Part shown: positions 1 to 8,403 of the stretch, piece by piece | How the letters are laid out: each line of letters begins with the position of its first letter | How positions within the stretch are numbered: the stretch's first letter is position 1 | Source: SIG510 sp045540975 | GTDB taxonomy: Bacteria > Bacillota > Clostridia > Oscillospirales > JAAYXM01 | Direction of reading: 5' to 3' | NCBI GenBank assembly: GCA_045540975.1 | Contig: JAZQIE010000032.1 | Span: 1-19,324 of the forward strand | Length of the DNA: 19,324 nt | Notes under the pieces: model-generated | What the model was told of the DNA's origin: nothing | Seen by the model: only the letters and a program-made list of their open reading frames with translations | The model's database searches: none | Position numbers and translations under genes: made by a program

Positions 1-1
1 A

Positions 2-970
2 CAGAAGTGCTTCTCCGTTACCGCCTGCGATACCCACGTCAGCCTCCCGTGCCTCGCCCGGTCCGTTTACCGCACAGCCCATGACCGCAACTTTGAGCGG
101 GGCATGGATTGCACCCAAGCGTTTTTCCACTTCGGATGCGATTTTGATGAGTTCGATTCTGCAGCGACCGCAGGTCGGGCAGGAAATCAACTCGGGGGTG
201 TTTTCCGCAAGGCCGCAAGCCTGCAGAATTTGTTTTGCGCAATAGACCTCCTCCACCGGGTCTGCGGTGAGGGAGACACGAATGGTGTCGCCGATGCCGT
301 CACACAGAAGGCTTCCGATACCAACCGCGGATTTGATGCTGCCCATTTGCGCGGTACCGGTTTCGGTTACGCCCAAATGAAGCGGATAGCGGGTCTGTTC
401 GGCAAGCAAGCGGTATGCCGCAATGGTCTTCGGGACGTTGGAAACCTTGATGGAGATACAGATATCGTCAAAATCGCAATCATTGAGAAGTTTGACATGG
501 CCGAGTGCGGATTCCACCAACGCCTCGGGACAGACCGAGCCGTATTTCTTGAGCAGTTCTTTATCCAAGGAGCCGCCGTTGACGCCGATACGAATCGGGA
601 TTCCTGCGCTCTTGCAGGCTTCCGCAACTGCACGAACACGTTCCTTATCGCCAATATTGCCCGGATTGATGCGGATTTTATCCATTCCCGCGCGCACTGC
701 TTCCAAGGCAAGACGCCAATCGAAATGGATGTCTGCAACCAGCGGCACCGGGGAGTTTTTTCGGATATCATGCAATGCCTTTGCCGCATCCATATCCACC
801 ACCGCAAGGCGCACAATCTCACAGCCCGCATCATGGAGCGCGCGGATTTGGGAGAGTGTTGCATTGACATCACGGGTATCGGTGCAGCACATGGATTGAA
901 TACTGACAGGTGCTCCGCCGCCGATTTGGATACCGCCAACGGAAATTGCTTTGGAATCGCGTCGTTTCAT
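2..970 (-). CDS. ispG: 4-hydroxy-3-methylbut-2-enyl diphosphate synthase, 3' end cut by window edge
   Basis: IspG (GcpE) reduces MEcPP to HMBPP, the second-last step of the MEP isoprenoid pathway, with a [4Fe-4S] cluster in the cytoplasm. I translated 323 residues from the ATG at 970 without meeting a stop; the family is usually about 350 residues, so only the C-terminal end is missing. The cluster ligands are visible: C264 and C267 in SCPTCGRC, C299 and E306 in CAVNGPGE, with the same spacing as the known E. coli ligands. The N-terminal TIM-barrel part includes MCCTDTRDVNAT and VADIHFDWRLAL. A GGGG ribosome site precedes the ATG, and rseP ends 12 bases upstream. It is the last gene of the operon visible here. 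Identification is firm. Confidence 0.97.
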   Translation of the reverse strand, partial: MKRRDSKAISVGGIQIGGGAPVSIQSMCCTDTRDVNATLSQIRALHDAGCEIVRLAVVDMDAAKALHDIRKNSPVPLVADIHFDWRLALEAVRAGMDKIRINPGNIGDKERVRAVAEACKSAGIPIRIGVNGGSLDKELLKKYGSVCPEALVESALGHVKLLNDCDFDDICISIKVSNVPKTIAAYRLLAEQTRYPLHLGVTETGTAQMGSIKSAVGIGSLLCDGIGDTIRVSLTADPVEEVYCAKQILQACGLAENTPELISCPTCGRCRIELIKIASEVEKRLGAIHAPLKVAVMGCAVNGPGEAREADVGIAGGNGEALL

Positions 971-982
971 AGTTCTATCCCC

Positions 983-2017
983 TTATGCGAAAATGAGCCG
1001 CCAAATATCGTGGAATGCGACAAAGACCATGAATGCCATCAGAATCACCATACCTGCCGCATGGATATATCCTTCATATTTGGGGTTGATGGGTTTTCTG
1101 CGAACGAGTTCGATGAGTAAGAAAAGCAAGCGTCCGCCATCCAGCGCGGGAATCGGGAGCAAGTTCATGATACCGAGGTTGATTGAGATAAATGCAATCA
1201 AAAAGAGCAGTGAAAAGAGGGATGTTTCCGCGGTTTCCACCATCATTTTGCCGATTCCGATCGGACCTGCCACATCCTTCATCCCCACCTGACCGGTGAG
1301 AAGCTGTACCAGACCGAGATGCACCATACGGACCAGATTATATGCATTTTTCACGATGTATTTCGCCTTGCCGAGGAAGGTGCTTTTCTCGGTTGCGAAC
1401 AGAACACCGTAGTTTTGAACGGTTTTCCCGTCACGCTCGTAGGTGTGAAGCTCAAATTTCACATCCTCGACGGTGAGTTTCTCACCGTCACGGAGAACTT
1501 CCACGTCATAGTACGGCGCGTTTTTCCCAAGGGAAAATGCGGTGACGATATCGTTTGCGAGGTAAATTCGGTAACCGTCAATCGATGTGACGGTATCGCC
1601 CACCTGCAAACCGGAATCCGCCATGTATTCCGGTACGATTTCCGCAACCGTCGGTGTGACCCAGCCTTTGGTGGGAGCCAAAAACACAGTAAGGAGCGCA
1701 AAGCCGATGATGAGATTCATCAGCGAGCCTGCCACTACGATAAGGATACGCTTCCACACGGGTTTTGAGCCGAATGCTTTCGGGTCATCGCTGTCACTGT
1801 CCTCCCCTTCCATCGCACAGAAGCCGCCGATGGGCAGGATACGGAGAGCATATGTGGTTTCCCCTTTGTTGAATTTGAAAATTGCGGGGCCCATGCCGAG
1901 TGCAAACTCATTGACACGGACACCGCTGAGTTTTGCGGTGATAAAATGCCCAAATTCGTGCACAAAAATCAAAAAACCGAATGAGAGTACTGCAAGTAAA
2001 ATATAAATGAAAATCAC
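983..2017 (-). CDS. rseP: RIP metalloprotease (site-2 protease, M50 family)
   Basis: Membrane-embedded zinc protease of the RseP/RasP family, which cuts anti-sigma factors and leftover signal peptides inside the membrane. The 344-residue product has the HExxH site at H20-H24 (HEFGH) in its first membrane segment, a PDZ-like domain in the middle (about residues 125-190), and the second conserved motif NLLPIPALDGG near residue 286 in a C-terminal membrane segment. The start is a GTG at 2017 with only a weak AAAAGGG directly before it, so translation may depend on coupling to dxr, whose stop is 11 bases upstream. The position between dxr and ispG is the usual one in Firmicutes. The natural substrate cannot be read from the sequence. 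Confidence 0.96.
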   Translation of the reverse strand: MIFIYILLAVLSFGFLIFVHEFGHFITAKLSGVRVNEFALGMGPAIFKFNKGETTYALRILPIGGFCAMEGEDSDSDDPKAFGSKPVWKRILIVVAGSLMNLIIGFALLTVFLAPTKGWVTPTVAEIVPEYMADSGLQVGDTVTSIDGYRIYLANDIVTAFSLGKNAPYYDVEVLRDGEKLTVEDVKFELHTYERDGKTVQNYGVLFATEKSTFLGKAKYIVKNAYNLVRMVHLGLVQLLTGQVGMKDVAGPIGIGKMMVETAETSLFSLLFLIAFISINLGIMNLLPIPALDGGRLLFLLIELVRRKPINPKYEGYIHAAGMVILMAFMVFVAFHDIWRLIFA

Positions 2018-2028
2018 CCTTTTACGGA

Positions 2029-3174
2029 TTATAGTCTCGCGTTGGAATAAACAAGCTCGCGCGCGGCACGGTCAGCGGAAAGCACCGCATCGAGTGTCAC
2101 GGTTTCTTCTAAATTCATTGTTTCCATAACGGCTCCGACCAATTCCCCGATTTGAGAGAAGCCGATTTTTCGCTCCAAGAACAGCGCGACCGCGGCCTCA
2201 TTTGCACCGTTGAGCACCGCACCCGCGATTTTTCCGATACGCGCCGCCTCCATTGCATAGCGCAGGCATGGGAATGCTTCCAAATCGGGCTGCGCAAAGG
2301 TCATTTGCGGAACGTCTCTGAAATTCAGCGGTTTTCCGCAAAACGGGATACGGTTCGGGTAGTTGAGCGCATAGGCAATCGGAAGTTTCATGTCGGGTGC
2401 GCCAAGCTGCGCGATAACCGCACCGTCGCAGAATTCCACCATGGAATGGATGATGCTTTCGCGATGCACCACCACCTCAATTTGCTCGGGTGTGACATCA
2501 AAGAGCCACATGGCTTCGATAAATTCCAGACCCTTGTTCATCAAGCTTGCCGAGTCGATGGTGATTTTGCTTCCCATCGCCCAATTGGGGTGTTTGAGCG
2601 CCTGCTCAAGGGTCACGCTTTTGAGTTCTTCCTTGGTTTTTCCGAAGAACGGGCCGCCCGATGCGGTGAGCAGAATTTTTTTCACTTCCGAATCCCGACC
2701 TGCGCGCAGGCTTTGGAAAATTGCGGAATGCTCGGAGTCCACAGGGAGCAGTTTTACCCCTTGCTCTTTGGCACGGCGGGTGACCAATTCACCTGCACAC
2801 ACCAAGGTTTCCTTATTGGCAAGTGCGATGTCCTTTTTCGCATCGATTGCCGCAAGGGTCGGGAGAAGACCCACCATACCGACCACCGCGGTCAGCACAC
2901 ACTCGGCTTGCGGCATGGATGCCGCCTGCACCAAACCCTCTGTTCCGCATTCCACGCGGATGTCGGTATCCGCAAGACGGAGTTTGAGATCTTTTGCCGC
3001 ATCTTCGTCATACGCGACCGCAAGCGAGGGATGAAACTCACGCGCCTGCTCCTCCAACAATTTGACGTTGCGGTTGGTGGTCAAGGCACAGGGGTGGATG
3101 GAAAACTCGCGCAGCAGTTCGATGGTTTGGGTGCCGATGGAACCGGTCGAGCCTAAGACGGATAATTCTTTCAT
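2029..3174 (-). CDS. dxr: 1-deoxy-D-xylulose 5-phosphate reductoisomerase
   Basis: Dxr (IspC) converts DXP to MEP using NADPH and a divalent metal, the first committed step of the MEP pathway. The 381 residues are normal for the family. The NADPH-binding motif GSTGSIG is at 8-14, ALANKETLV at 117-125, the metal-binding PVDSEH at 144-149 (D146, E148), and MNKGLEFIEA at 212-221; NGANEAAV lies in the C-terminal part. A GGAGG site precedes the ATG at the right distance. It lies 12 bases after cdsA and 11 before rseP, so it is almost certainly cotranscribed with them. Together with ispG it shows that this organism makes isoprenoids by the MEP route. This enzyme is the target of fosmidomycin. Confidence 0.98.
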   Translation of the reverse strand: MKELSVLGSTGSIGTQTIELLREFSIHPCALTTNRNVKLLEEQAREFHPSLAVAYDEDAAKDLKLRLADTDIRVECGTEGLVQAASMPQAECVLTAVVGMVGLLPTLAAIDAKKDIALANKETLVCAGELVTRRAKEQGVKLLPVDSEHSAIFQSLRAGRDSEVKKILLTASGGPFFGKTKEELKSVTLEQALKHPNWAMGSKITIDSASLMNKGLEFIEAMWLFDVTPEQIEVVVHRESIIHSMVEFCDGAVIAQLGAPDMKLPIAYALNYPNRIPFCGKPLNFRDVPQMTFAQPDLEAFPCLRYAMEAARIGKIAGAVLNGANEAAVALFLERKIGFSQIGELVGAVMETMNLEETVTLDAVLSADRAARELVYSNARL

Positions 3175-3186
3175 ACTTCCTCCAAA

Positions 3187-3978
3187 TCAAACAAAGAGCG
3201 CGAAAATTCCAAGCAGGAAATAAGCTGCGGGAGCGGTGAACAGCACCGAGTCGAAGCGGTCCAAAACCCCGCCGTGTCCCGGAAAAATCACCCCGTAGTC
3301 CTTGATATTATATTCGCGCTTGATGATGGATAATGACAAATCCCCCACTTGGGAGAGAACAGATAATACAAGCCCCGAAACCGCAAAGAATACAAGGGAC
3401 TCGGCTTTGATGATAAGTCCGTACGCCACCATACACAGAATGCAAATCAGCACACCGCCGACTGCACCTTCCACGGTTTTTTTCGGGCTGATGATGGGTG
3501 CAAGCTTTTTCTTCCCCAAGAATCTGCCGACAAAATAAGCGCCCGTGTCGGTCGTCCACGCCGCGACAAACGGAAGCAGGAACACCGCATTACCAAACTC
3601 GTGCAGCAGCAGAAGGGTTGCATACAAAAGCGGGAATACCACGCCGCCAAACATGGTGAGCGCGATTTTGGAAAAACTGCCCTGCTTTTCGTTTCTCAGC
3701 CACATTACGGAGAGCGCAACAAACACGGCAAAGACGCCGCAAAGCAGCATCCAGATTTCTTCGAGATATGCCATCCAAAGCGGAATGTATGCCGCAAGAA
3801 GGCAAGCAAGAAATACATAGCGTTTGTCACGCACCGCACCGGTGCGCCACAAAAGTTCATACGCCGCGGTCGCACAGAGCGCGGAGATTGCGAGCACCAG
3901 GCAAACCGGCGGCAAGAAAAACACCACCGCAAAAAAGAGCGGAAGTGCCACCACAGCGGTGATAATACGAATCAGCAT
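3187..3978 (-). CDS. cdsA: Phosphatidate cytidylyltransferase (CDP-diglyceride synthase)
   Basis: CdsA makes CDP-diacylglycerol from phosphatidic acid and CTP, the branch point to all bacterial phospholipids, in the cytoplasmic membrane. I chose the ATG at 3978 (263 residues) because a GGGAGGAAG site lies just before it. The frame stays open to 4215, but that extension runs through uppS and reads as non-coding. The protein is mostly hydrophobic with about seven or eight membrane segments. The conserved cytosolic stretch WTTDTGAYFVGR begins at residue 141, and the complete CDS family signature occupies about 217-243, with KR at 220-221, KD at 226-227, PGHGG at 233-237 and DRFD at 240-243. It begins 13 bases after uppS ends. 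Confidence 0.97.
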   Translation of the reverse strand: MLIRIITAVVALPLFFAVVFFLPPVCLVLAISALCATAAYELLWRTGAVRDKRYVFLACLLAAYIPLWMAYLEEIWMLLCGVFAVFVALSVMWLRNEKQGSFSKIALTMFGGVVFPLLYATLLLLHEFGNAVFLLPFVAAWTTDTGAYFVGRFLGKKKLAPIISPKKTVEGAVGGVLICILCMVAYGLIIKAESLVFFAVSGLVLSVLSQVGDLSLSIIKREYNIKDYGVIFPGHGGVLDRFDSVLFTAPAAYFLLGIFALFV

Positions 3979-3991
3979 ACTGCTTCCTCCC

Positions 3992-4756
3992 TTACTTTTT
4001 TGCGTCAACTCCGCCAAAACGACGGGAGCGGCCTTGATAGGACACGATTGCGCGGTCAAGCTCACGCTCATCGAAATCCGGCCAAAGCACGTCGGTGAAA
4101 TAATACTCGGAATACGCGGACTGCCAAAGCAGGAAGTTGGAGGTGCGGATTTCTCCGCTCGGACGAATGATGAGGTCGGGGTCGGGCGTGCCTGCGGAAT
4201 AGAGATTCTCGCCAATCATGTCGGCGGTAATTTCTTCCGGAGAAAGGCTTCCCTCTTTGACCGATTCGGCAAGTTTTTGCACCGCTTTTGTGATTTCGTC
4301 ACGGCCGCCGTAATTGAGGCAGACGTTGACGAAAATACCGGTCATATTCTCGGATTTCTTCTCGGCATGCTCCATCAGTTCCAACAGTTCGGGCGCAATT
4401 CGGCTGCGGTCACCCCAAAAGCGGAGATGGATGTTATCCTTTTCGACCGAATCAATCGCTTCCAACACATACTGGCGCAAAAGACCCATGATTGCGGTTA
4501 CCTCCGCCTGCGGTCTGCTCCAGTTTTCGGTGGAGAATGCGTATACGGTTAGGTACTTCACGCCGATGTCATTGCAGTAGGTTGCAATCTTGCGGAAGGT
4601 TTCCGACCCGACGGTATGCCCCGCGGTGCGCGGCAGATGACGGTTTTTCGCCCATCTCCCGTTTCCGTCCATAATAATCGCAATGTGCTGCGGAAGTGCA
4701 TTCATATCGGGTTTCTGCTCCATGTGAGCGCGTCTCGTTTTCCCGAACAAGCCCAT
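3992..4756 (-). CDS. uppS: Isoprenyl transferase (undecaprenyl diphosphate synthase)
   Basis: Cis-prenyltransferase that extends farnesyl-PP with isopentenyl-PP to undecaprenyl-PP, the lipid carrier for peptidoglycan and wall polymers. The 254-residue product has the catalytic MDGNGRW motif at 29-35 (D30), FSTENW at 74-79, and the C-terminal substrate-binding block starting RPSGEIRTSNF at 198 and ending near ALWPDF-like VLWPDF at 223-228. The more usual reading of that block is GE.RLSNF, so T205 is a small variation. GAGGGG lies 9 bases before the ATG. A 75-base gap with a strong hairpin separates it from frr, so its expression may be partly separate from pyrH-frr. Confidence 0.97.
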   Translation of the reverse strand: MGLFGKTRRAHMEQKPDMNALPQHIAIIMDGNGRWAKNRHLPRTAGHTVGSETFRKIATYCNDIGVKYLTVYAFSTENWSRPQAEVTAIMGLLRQYVLEAIDSVEKDNIHLRFWGDRSRIAPELLELMEHAEKKSENMTGIFVNVCLNYGGRDEITKAVQKLAESVKEGSLSPEEITADMIGENLYSAGTPDPDLIIRPSGEIRTSNFLLWQSAYSEYYFTDVLWPDFDERELDRAIVSYQGRSRRFGGVDAKK

Positions 4757-4787
4757 AAAATAAATCCCCTCTCAAATGAAAAAGCAA

Positions 4788-4818
4788 GCATAAGAGTGTG
4801 CGGCGCACACCCTTATGC
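4788..4818 (-). terminator. Terminator-like hairpin between frr and uppS
   Basis: Two 14-base arms, 4788-4801 and 4805-4818, pair with one G-U or mismatch position around a 3-base loop. On the minus strand the hairpin is followed by TTGCTTTTTC, which is the shape of an intrinsic terminator. It starts 13 bases after the frr stop, inside an otherwise tight operon. It could stop part of the transcripts after pyrH-frr, or protect an mRNA end after processing. I saw no competing antiterminator structure. Confidence 0.6.
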
Positions 4819-4831
4819 CAAAATAACACGG

Positions 4832-5386
4832 TTAGATTTCGCTGAGTTCTTTTTCCTTTTTCGCGACGATGCCGTCAATTTCCTTGCACTTTGCATCGGT
4901 CATGTTCTGAATCTCTTTTTCCGCTGCCTTGAGATCGTCTTCGGTGATTTCGGATTTCTTCTTCAAATCCTTAAACAAATCGATTGCATCGCGGCGGATG
5001 TTACGAACAGCAACCTTTGCATTTTCGCCGGTCTTCTGCACCTGCTTGATGAGGTCGCGGCGGCGTTCTTCGGTCAGCTGCGGGAAAATCAAGCGAATGA
5101 CCTTACCGTCATTGGTCGGGTTGATGCCGAGGTCGGATGCCTGAATGGCTTTTTCAATCGCCTTGAGTGCGGATGCATCCCACGGCTGGATGACCAGCGA
5201 ACGGGGTTCCGGAACCGAGACCGAGCCGATTTGAGCAATCGGGGTCATGGTGCCGTAGTACTCAACCGAGATTTTATCCAGCACCGCCGGGTTTGCACGG
5301 CCTGCGCGGATGGTTGCAAGCTCTTCCACCAGCACATCCAAGGTGCGCTGCATTTTGCGATTTACTTCATTGTATCTTTCTTTCAT
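4832..5386 (-). CDS. frr: Ribosome recycling factor
   Basis: RRF works with EF-G to split the post-termination ribosome so that subunits can be reused. I chose the ATG at 5386 (184 residues, close to the usual 185) because GGAGAG lies 8 bases upstream; the GTG at 5395 in the same frame would overlap the ribosome site. Conserved features include the helical N-terminus KMQRTLDVL, the RAGRANPAVLDKI stretch, PLT-like GTMTPIAQIGSV, the NPTNDGKVIRLIFPQLTEERR block and the VRNIRRDAID segment. The frr ATG begins one base after the pyrH stop, so translational coupling is likely. Confidence 0.97.
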   Translation of the reverse strand: MKERYNEVNRKMQRTLDVLVEELATIRAGRANPAVLDKISVEYYGTMTPIAQIGSVSVPEPRSLVIQPWDASALKAIEKAIQASDLGINPTNDGKVIRLIFPQLTEERRRDLIKQVQKTGENAKVAVRNIRRDAIDLFKDLKKKSEITEDDLKAAEKEIQNMTDAKCKEIDGIVAKKEKELSEI

Positions 5387-5387
5387 T

Positions 5388-6110
5388 TTAGACACTCTCC
5401 TTTACAATTGTACCGATATTCTCGCCCATGATAACGCGCTTGATGTTTTCGCAATCCTGGAGTGCGAAGACGATGATGGGAATGCTGTTATCCATGGAAA
5501 GCGAGGTTGCGGTGCTATCCATGACATTGAGATGGCGAGCCAGAACTTCATCGTAGGTCAAAGAGTCGAACTTCTTTGCATCGGGATTCTTCTTCGGGTC
5601 GGAATCGTAGATGCCGTCGACATTGGTTGCCTTCATGATGACTTCCGCATCGATTTCCGCCGCGCGGAGCACCGCGCCGGTGTCGGTCGAGAAGAACGGG
5701 TTCCCCGTTCCGCATGCGAAAATGACGACTCTGCCTTTTTCCAAATGGCGCACCGCACGGTTACGGACGTACGGCTCTGCCAATGCGCGCATTTCAATTG
5801 CGGTCTGCACACGGACCGCCACGCCGTGCTGCTCAAGCACGTCAGCCACAGCAAGTGAGTTGATGGTAGTTGCGAGCATACCCATGTGGTCTGCACGGGT
5901 ACGGTTCATCTTATCGCCGCCGTCTTTCACTCCGCGCCAGAAATTTCCGCCGCCGATGACGATGCCGATTTCGACACCCTCTTTGACACAATCGGCAACC
6001 GCGGCCGCGACGTTATTGATAACGCCAAAATCCAAGCCGGTCTTTTTCTCCCCTGCAAGTGCCTCTCCGCTGAGTTTCAGAAGAACTCTGCGATACTTCG
6101 GTTTCTGCAA
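5388..6110 (-). CDS. pyrH: Uridylate (UMP) kinase
   Basis: PyrH phosphorylates UMP to UDP and belongs to the amino-acid kinase family, acting as a hexamer in the cytoplasm. The product has 240 residues, normal for the family. KLSGEAL is at 12-18, the glycine-rich GGGNFWRG at 53-60, and TRADHMGMLATTIN follows at about 71-84; the ATP-site region ATNVDGIYDSDPK lies in the second half. The start is TTG at 6110, chosen because a GGAGGG site sits 7 bases before it and no ATG fits better. In many Firmicutes rpsB and tsf precede pyrH; here the gene has its own promoter and those genes are absent upstream. Confidence 0.97.
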   Translation of the reverse strand: MQKPKYRRVLLKLSGEALAGEKKTGLDFGVINNVAAAVADCVKEGVEIGIVIGGGNFWRGVKDGGDKMNRTRADHMGMLATTINSLAVADVLEQHGVAVRVQTAIEMRALAEPYVRNRAVRHLEKGRVVIFACGTGNPFFSTDTGAVLRAAEIDAEVIMKATNVDGIYDSDPKKNPDAKKFDSLTYDEVLARHLNVMDSTATSLSMDNSIPIIVFALQDCENIKRVIMGENIGTIVKESV

Positions 6111-6157
6111 CGTGTATCCCTCCTAAGCGAAATCTGCCTAATTTTCTTCTATCTAAT

Positions 6158-6186
6158 ATAATAAAGGTTTTCTGCAAAATTGTCCA
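6158..6186 (-). promoter_or_regulatory. Sigma-A-type promoter of the pyrH operon
   Basis: On the minus strand, TGGACA (6181-6186) and TATTAT (6158-6163) each match the vegetative consensus at five of six positions and are exactly 17 bases apart. Transcription would start near 6150, about 40 bases before the pyrH start. The -35 element overlaps a sequence one base away from a DnaA box (6180-6188, TTGTCCACA), which may be chance. Confidence 0.65.
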
Positions 6187-6208
6187 CAGGTTTTTTATAA
6201 TTTTACAG

Positions 6209-6240
6209 AAAAAAGAGCGAGAATGATTCTCGCTCTTTTT
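6209..6240 (-). terminator. Intrinsic terminator of the SLH-protein gene
   Basis: A near-perfect inverted repeat (AAAAAGAGCGAGAA at 6210-6223, its complement at 6227-6240, 3-base loop) ends in T-runs on both strands. It begins directly after the stop of the minus-strand surface-protein gene and lies upstream of the pyrH promoter, so it insulates the two operons. Confidence 0.9.
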
Positions 6241-6241
6241 G

Positions 6242-8371
6242 TCATTGCCGAGTCCCCAGATATTTACAAATCATGCAGATGGCTTCCCCGCGGGTCATGA
6301 TGCGGTTGGGATGGAAATATCCGCCGTTTCCCGACATGATGCCAAGCTGCTTTGCGATCATGACATATCCCAAGTCTTTTTGCGGAATACTTGCCGCATC
6401 GCGGTAATCCGCGCGGAAAATACTCGGATTTTTCGCAAGGGTCTCATATCCCGCAAAGCGGACAATCATGCGTGCCGCGTCTGTTCGTGTGACGGGTTTG
6501 GACGGATTGCGCTCCTGCGCGCTGATGATACCGCGCGCAATCGCAGACTTATAAAGTGCTTCAAGCTGCACCTCGTTTTCCAAAGAGACCGTTCCGTCGA
6601 TTCCGAGGATATATTGCAAAAGCGTCATCTGGGTCATTTGACGGTTGGGTTCAAACTTCTCACCCGAAGGCAGAATTCCGATATCCAACAGAATCTGAAT
6701 CTCCCGCTCGGCAAAATGCCCCTTGATATCCGAATAGGTTTCAAAGAGTTCGGGTTTCACCCCTCCCCACTCGTCCACGTTCTTGCTGATTGCATCGATG
6801 CTGCGGACATTTTCGGGACCGAGATAGGAAAGCGTGATTTTCTTCTCGGTCGGAATCCCCGAGTAGTACCAATCCACACTTTCGGAATCCGAGTCAATGT
6901 CATAGAGATAGACGGTTTGGGTGTAATATGCAAGAAGCGGTGCACGGTGGGTTTTCAAGATGTCTTCCGCTTCGTCCTCGGAAATGATTTTCGCCGGGTC
7001 CTCAAAGACTGCGTTTTCTGACCAAGTTCGGGTGTATTCGGTCACCTTACCGCTTGCCGAACTAACAGAAACCGTGATTTGGTTATTGGATACCGGGATA
7101 CTCTTCTCAACACGCCCGAAGCGGAAACGGTATTCCGCGGGAATCGGGTCTTTTGCGGAATCGGTGCGGACACCGTCGTCTATCTTAGTCTTCACATCGG
7201 ATGCGGCGACTTTCAGCATCGCCTTTGCATTGGTAAGCGCTGTTTTTTCGCTGAGTTTCCATGTGTTTTTATCGGAATAGCGGTAGGCACGGAACGAGAG
7301 CAGAACACCTGTCTTTGCATCCACACAGGCGTAAGCATGCTCGGGGTTTTCACCTTTTGTGACGGGGCCGCTGTATTCCAGACTCCAATAAGAACGGCTG
7401 CCGTTCTTCTCCCCGTAAGCCGAGGTGTCGCGATAGAGACGCGCGCTGTACAGCGTATCGCTTTTCCCGAGTGCGAGCATGGGATACGAGCGCACAACAG
7501 AATCCGCTTTCTCCTTGCTGATCAGTCCCGCAAGTTCTTGGTTCTTTTCTTCCTCCTCGGGGGTCAACCGGTCGCGGAAGGTTTCATTGGATGCACCGCC
7601 GCCCGAGGTGGTGCTGTCCTCACTCACGCCTTCCTTCCAGACCACGTCTTCCGGGATAATCTCCCCGCTCTCTGCATCGATTGGACGAATGTCTCCTTTG
7701 ACGGTGTACCTAAGCTCCCCTATGTTTTCGCCGGAGATTTCATATTCCAACGTAAGGTCAGCCATTTCCACCCATTTGGAGAATACCGCGTCTTCCCCAA
7801 TCAGTTTCCCGGGTGCTTTGATTTCGGTGTCGTAATCAATCCGCGAGGAAATCGCGACACATTCTTTCGTGCTGTAATCCACTTCCACAACCAGGGTTTG
7901 GTCAGAAACGGAAATGCCGTATTCCTCACGGACAAAACAGATATCGTACCGATTGCTGTAACGGTACGCGTTCACGCTTTGAAGTGCCAGCTTGTCCGCA
8001 ATTTCGGGATGTGTTTCGGAAAGAAACTGTTTTGCGACTTCAACCGCTTCCGCCTTCGTCATGTTCGGAAAACGGTTTCCGACGTGATTGTTTCGGTTAT
8101 GACGGTAACGGACAATACGGCCGATTTTGTCCGCGGTAACGGAAATGCCGTTTCCGTTTGAATCGGTCCAATAAAAGTCCCAAACAAGCGCCCCGTTTGT
8201 GGTGGATGAATTGAACTCAAACTGCGCATATGTATGCGGGATTTCGATTTTGTTTTTCACCGCAAGCAGCGCAGTCTTCATTGCTTCCGCATCTCCCTCT
8301 GCCGCGTAAACGGACGGAAGGATGCTCAGTACCATGCACAGACTCAACAGAACACTCAACAAACGTTTCAT
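6242..8371 (-). CDS. Secreted YcdB/YcdC-repeat protein with three C-terminal SLH repeats
   Basis: Cell-surface protein of 709 residues. The start is the ATG at 8371, 8 bases after GGAG; a GTG three codons earlier overlaps that site. A signal peptide occupies residues 1-23 (KR, a hydrophobic core, cleavage after VYA). The middle carries YcdB/YcdC-like (PepSY-related) repeats: one around TKAEAVEVAKQFL and the following strands, another around KADSVVRSYPMLALG to HAYACVDAKTGVLLSF, and a third around NAKAMLKVAA. Residues from about 543 to the end contain three SLH repeats (near 546-591, 603-642 and 650-706), which anchor proteins to pyruvylated wall polymer in related bacteria. No catalytic site is evident. 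The gene follows the Cys-rich gene by 32 bases and ends at a strong terminator. Function is unknown; YcdB-type domains are thought to be regulatory or protease-inhibiting, which is only a family suggestion. Confidence 0.85.
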   Translation of the reverse strand: MKRLLSVLLSLCMVLSILPSVYAAEGDAEAMKTALLAVKNKIEIPHTYAQFEFNSSTTNGALVWDFYWTDSNGNGISVTADKIGRIVRYRHNRNNHVGNRFPNMTKAEAVEVAKQFLSETHPEIADKLALQSVNAYRYSNRYDICFVREEYGISVSDQTLVVEVDYSTKECVAISSRIDYDTEIKAPGKLIGEDAVFSKWVEMADLTLEYEISGENIGELRYTVKGDIRPIDAESGEIIPEDVVWKEGVSEDSTTSGGGASNETFRDRLTPEEEEKNQELAGLISKEKADSVVRSYPMLALGKSDTLYSARLYRDTSAYGEKNGSRSYWSLEYSGPVTKGENPEHAYACVDAKTGVLLSFRAYRYSDKNTWKLSEKTALTNAKAMLKVAASDVKTKIDDGVRTDSAKDPIPAEYRFRFGRVEKSIPVSNNQITVSVSSASGKVTEYTRTWSENAVFEDPAKIISEDEAEDILKTHRAPLLAYYTQTVYLYDIDSDSESVDWYYSGIPTEKKITLSYLGPENVRSIDAISKNVDEWGGVKPELFETYSDIKGHFAEREIQILLDIGILPSGEKFEPNRQMTQMTLLQYILGIDGTVSLENEVQLEALYKSAIARGIISAQERNPSKPVTRTDAARMIVRFAGYETLAKNPSIFRADYRDAASIPQKDLGYVMIAKQLGIMSGNGGYFHPNRIMTRGEAICMICKYLGTRQ

Positions 8372-8403
8372 TTTAAGCACTCCTTTTTTGTTATTTTATT
8401 CCA

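Noticed and set aside
104..1120. Long plus-strand frame of 338 codons over the left end
   Set aside because: It lies opposite ispG, which has all family motifs; the plus-strand product has no domain pattern and no ribosome site, so it is a shadow.
2152..3156. Plus-strand frame of 334 codons opposite dxr
   Set aside because: It mirrors the codon bias of dxr, is rich in His, Cys and Arg, and shows no motif.
3979..4215. N-terminal extension of cdsA by 79 codons
   Set aside because: It overlaps uppS, is rich in Ser, Pro and Arg, and a good ribosome site sits before the ATG at 3978.
7079..8161. Plus-strand frame of 360 codons opposite the SLH-protein gene
   Set aside because: Shadow of the surface-protein gene; no motif and no start signal.
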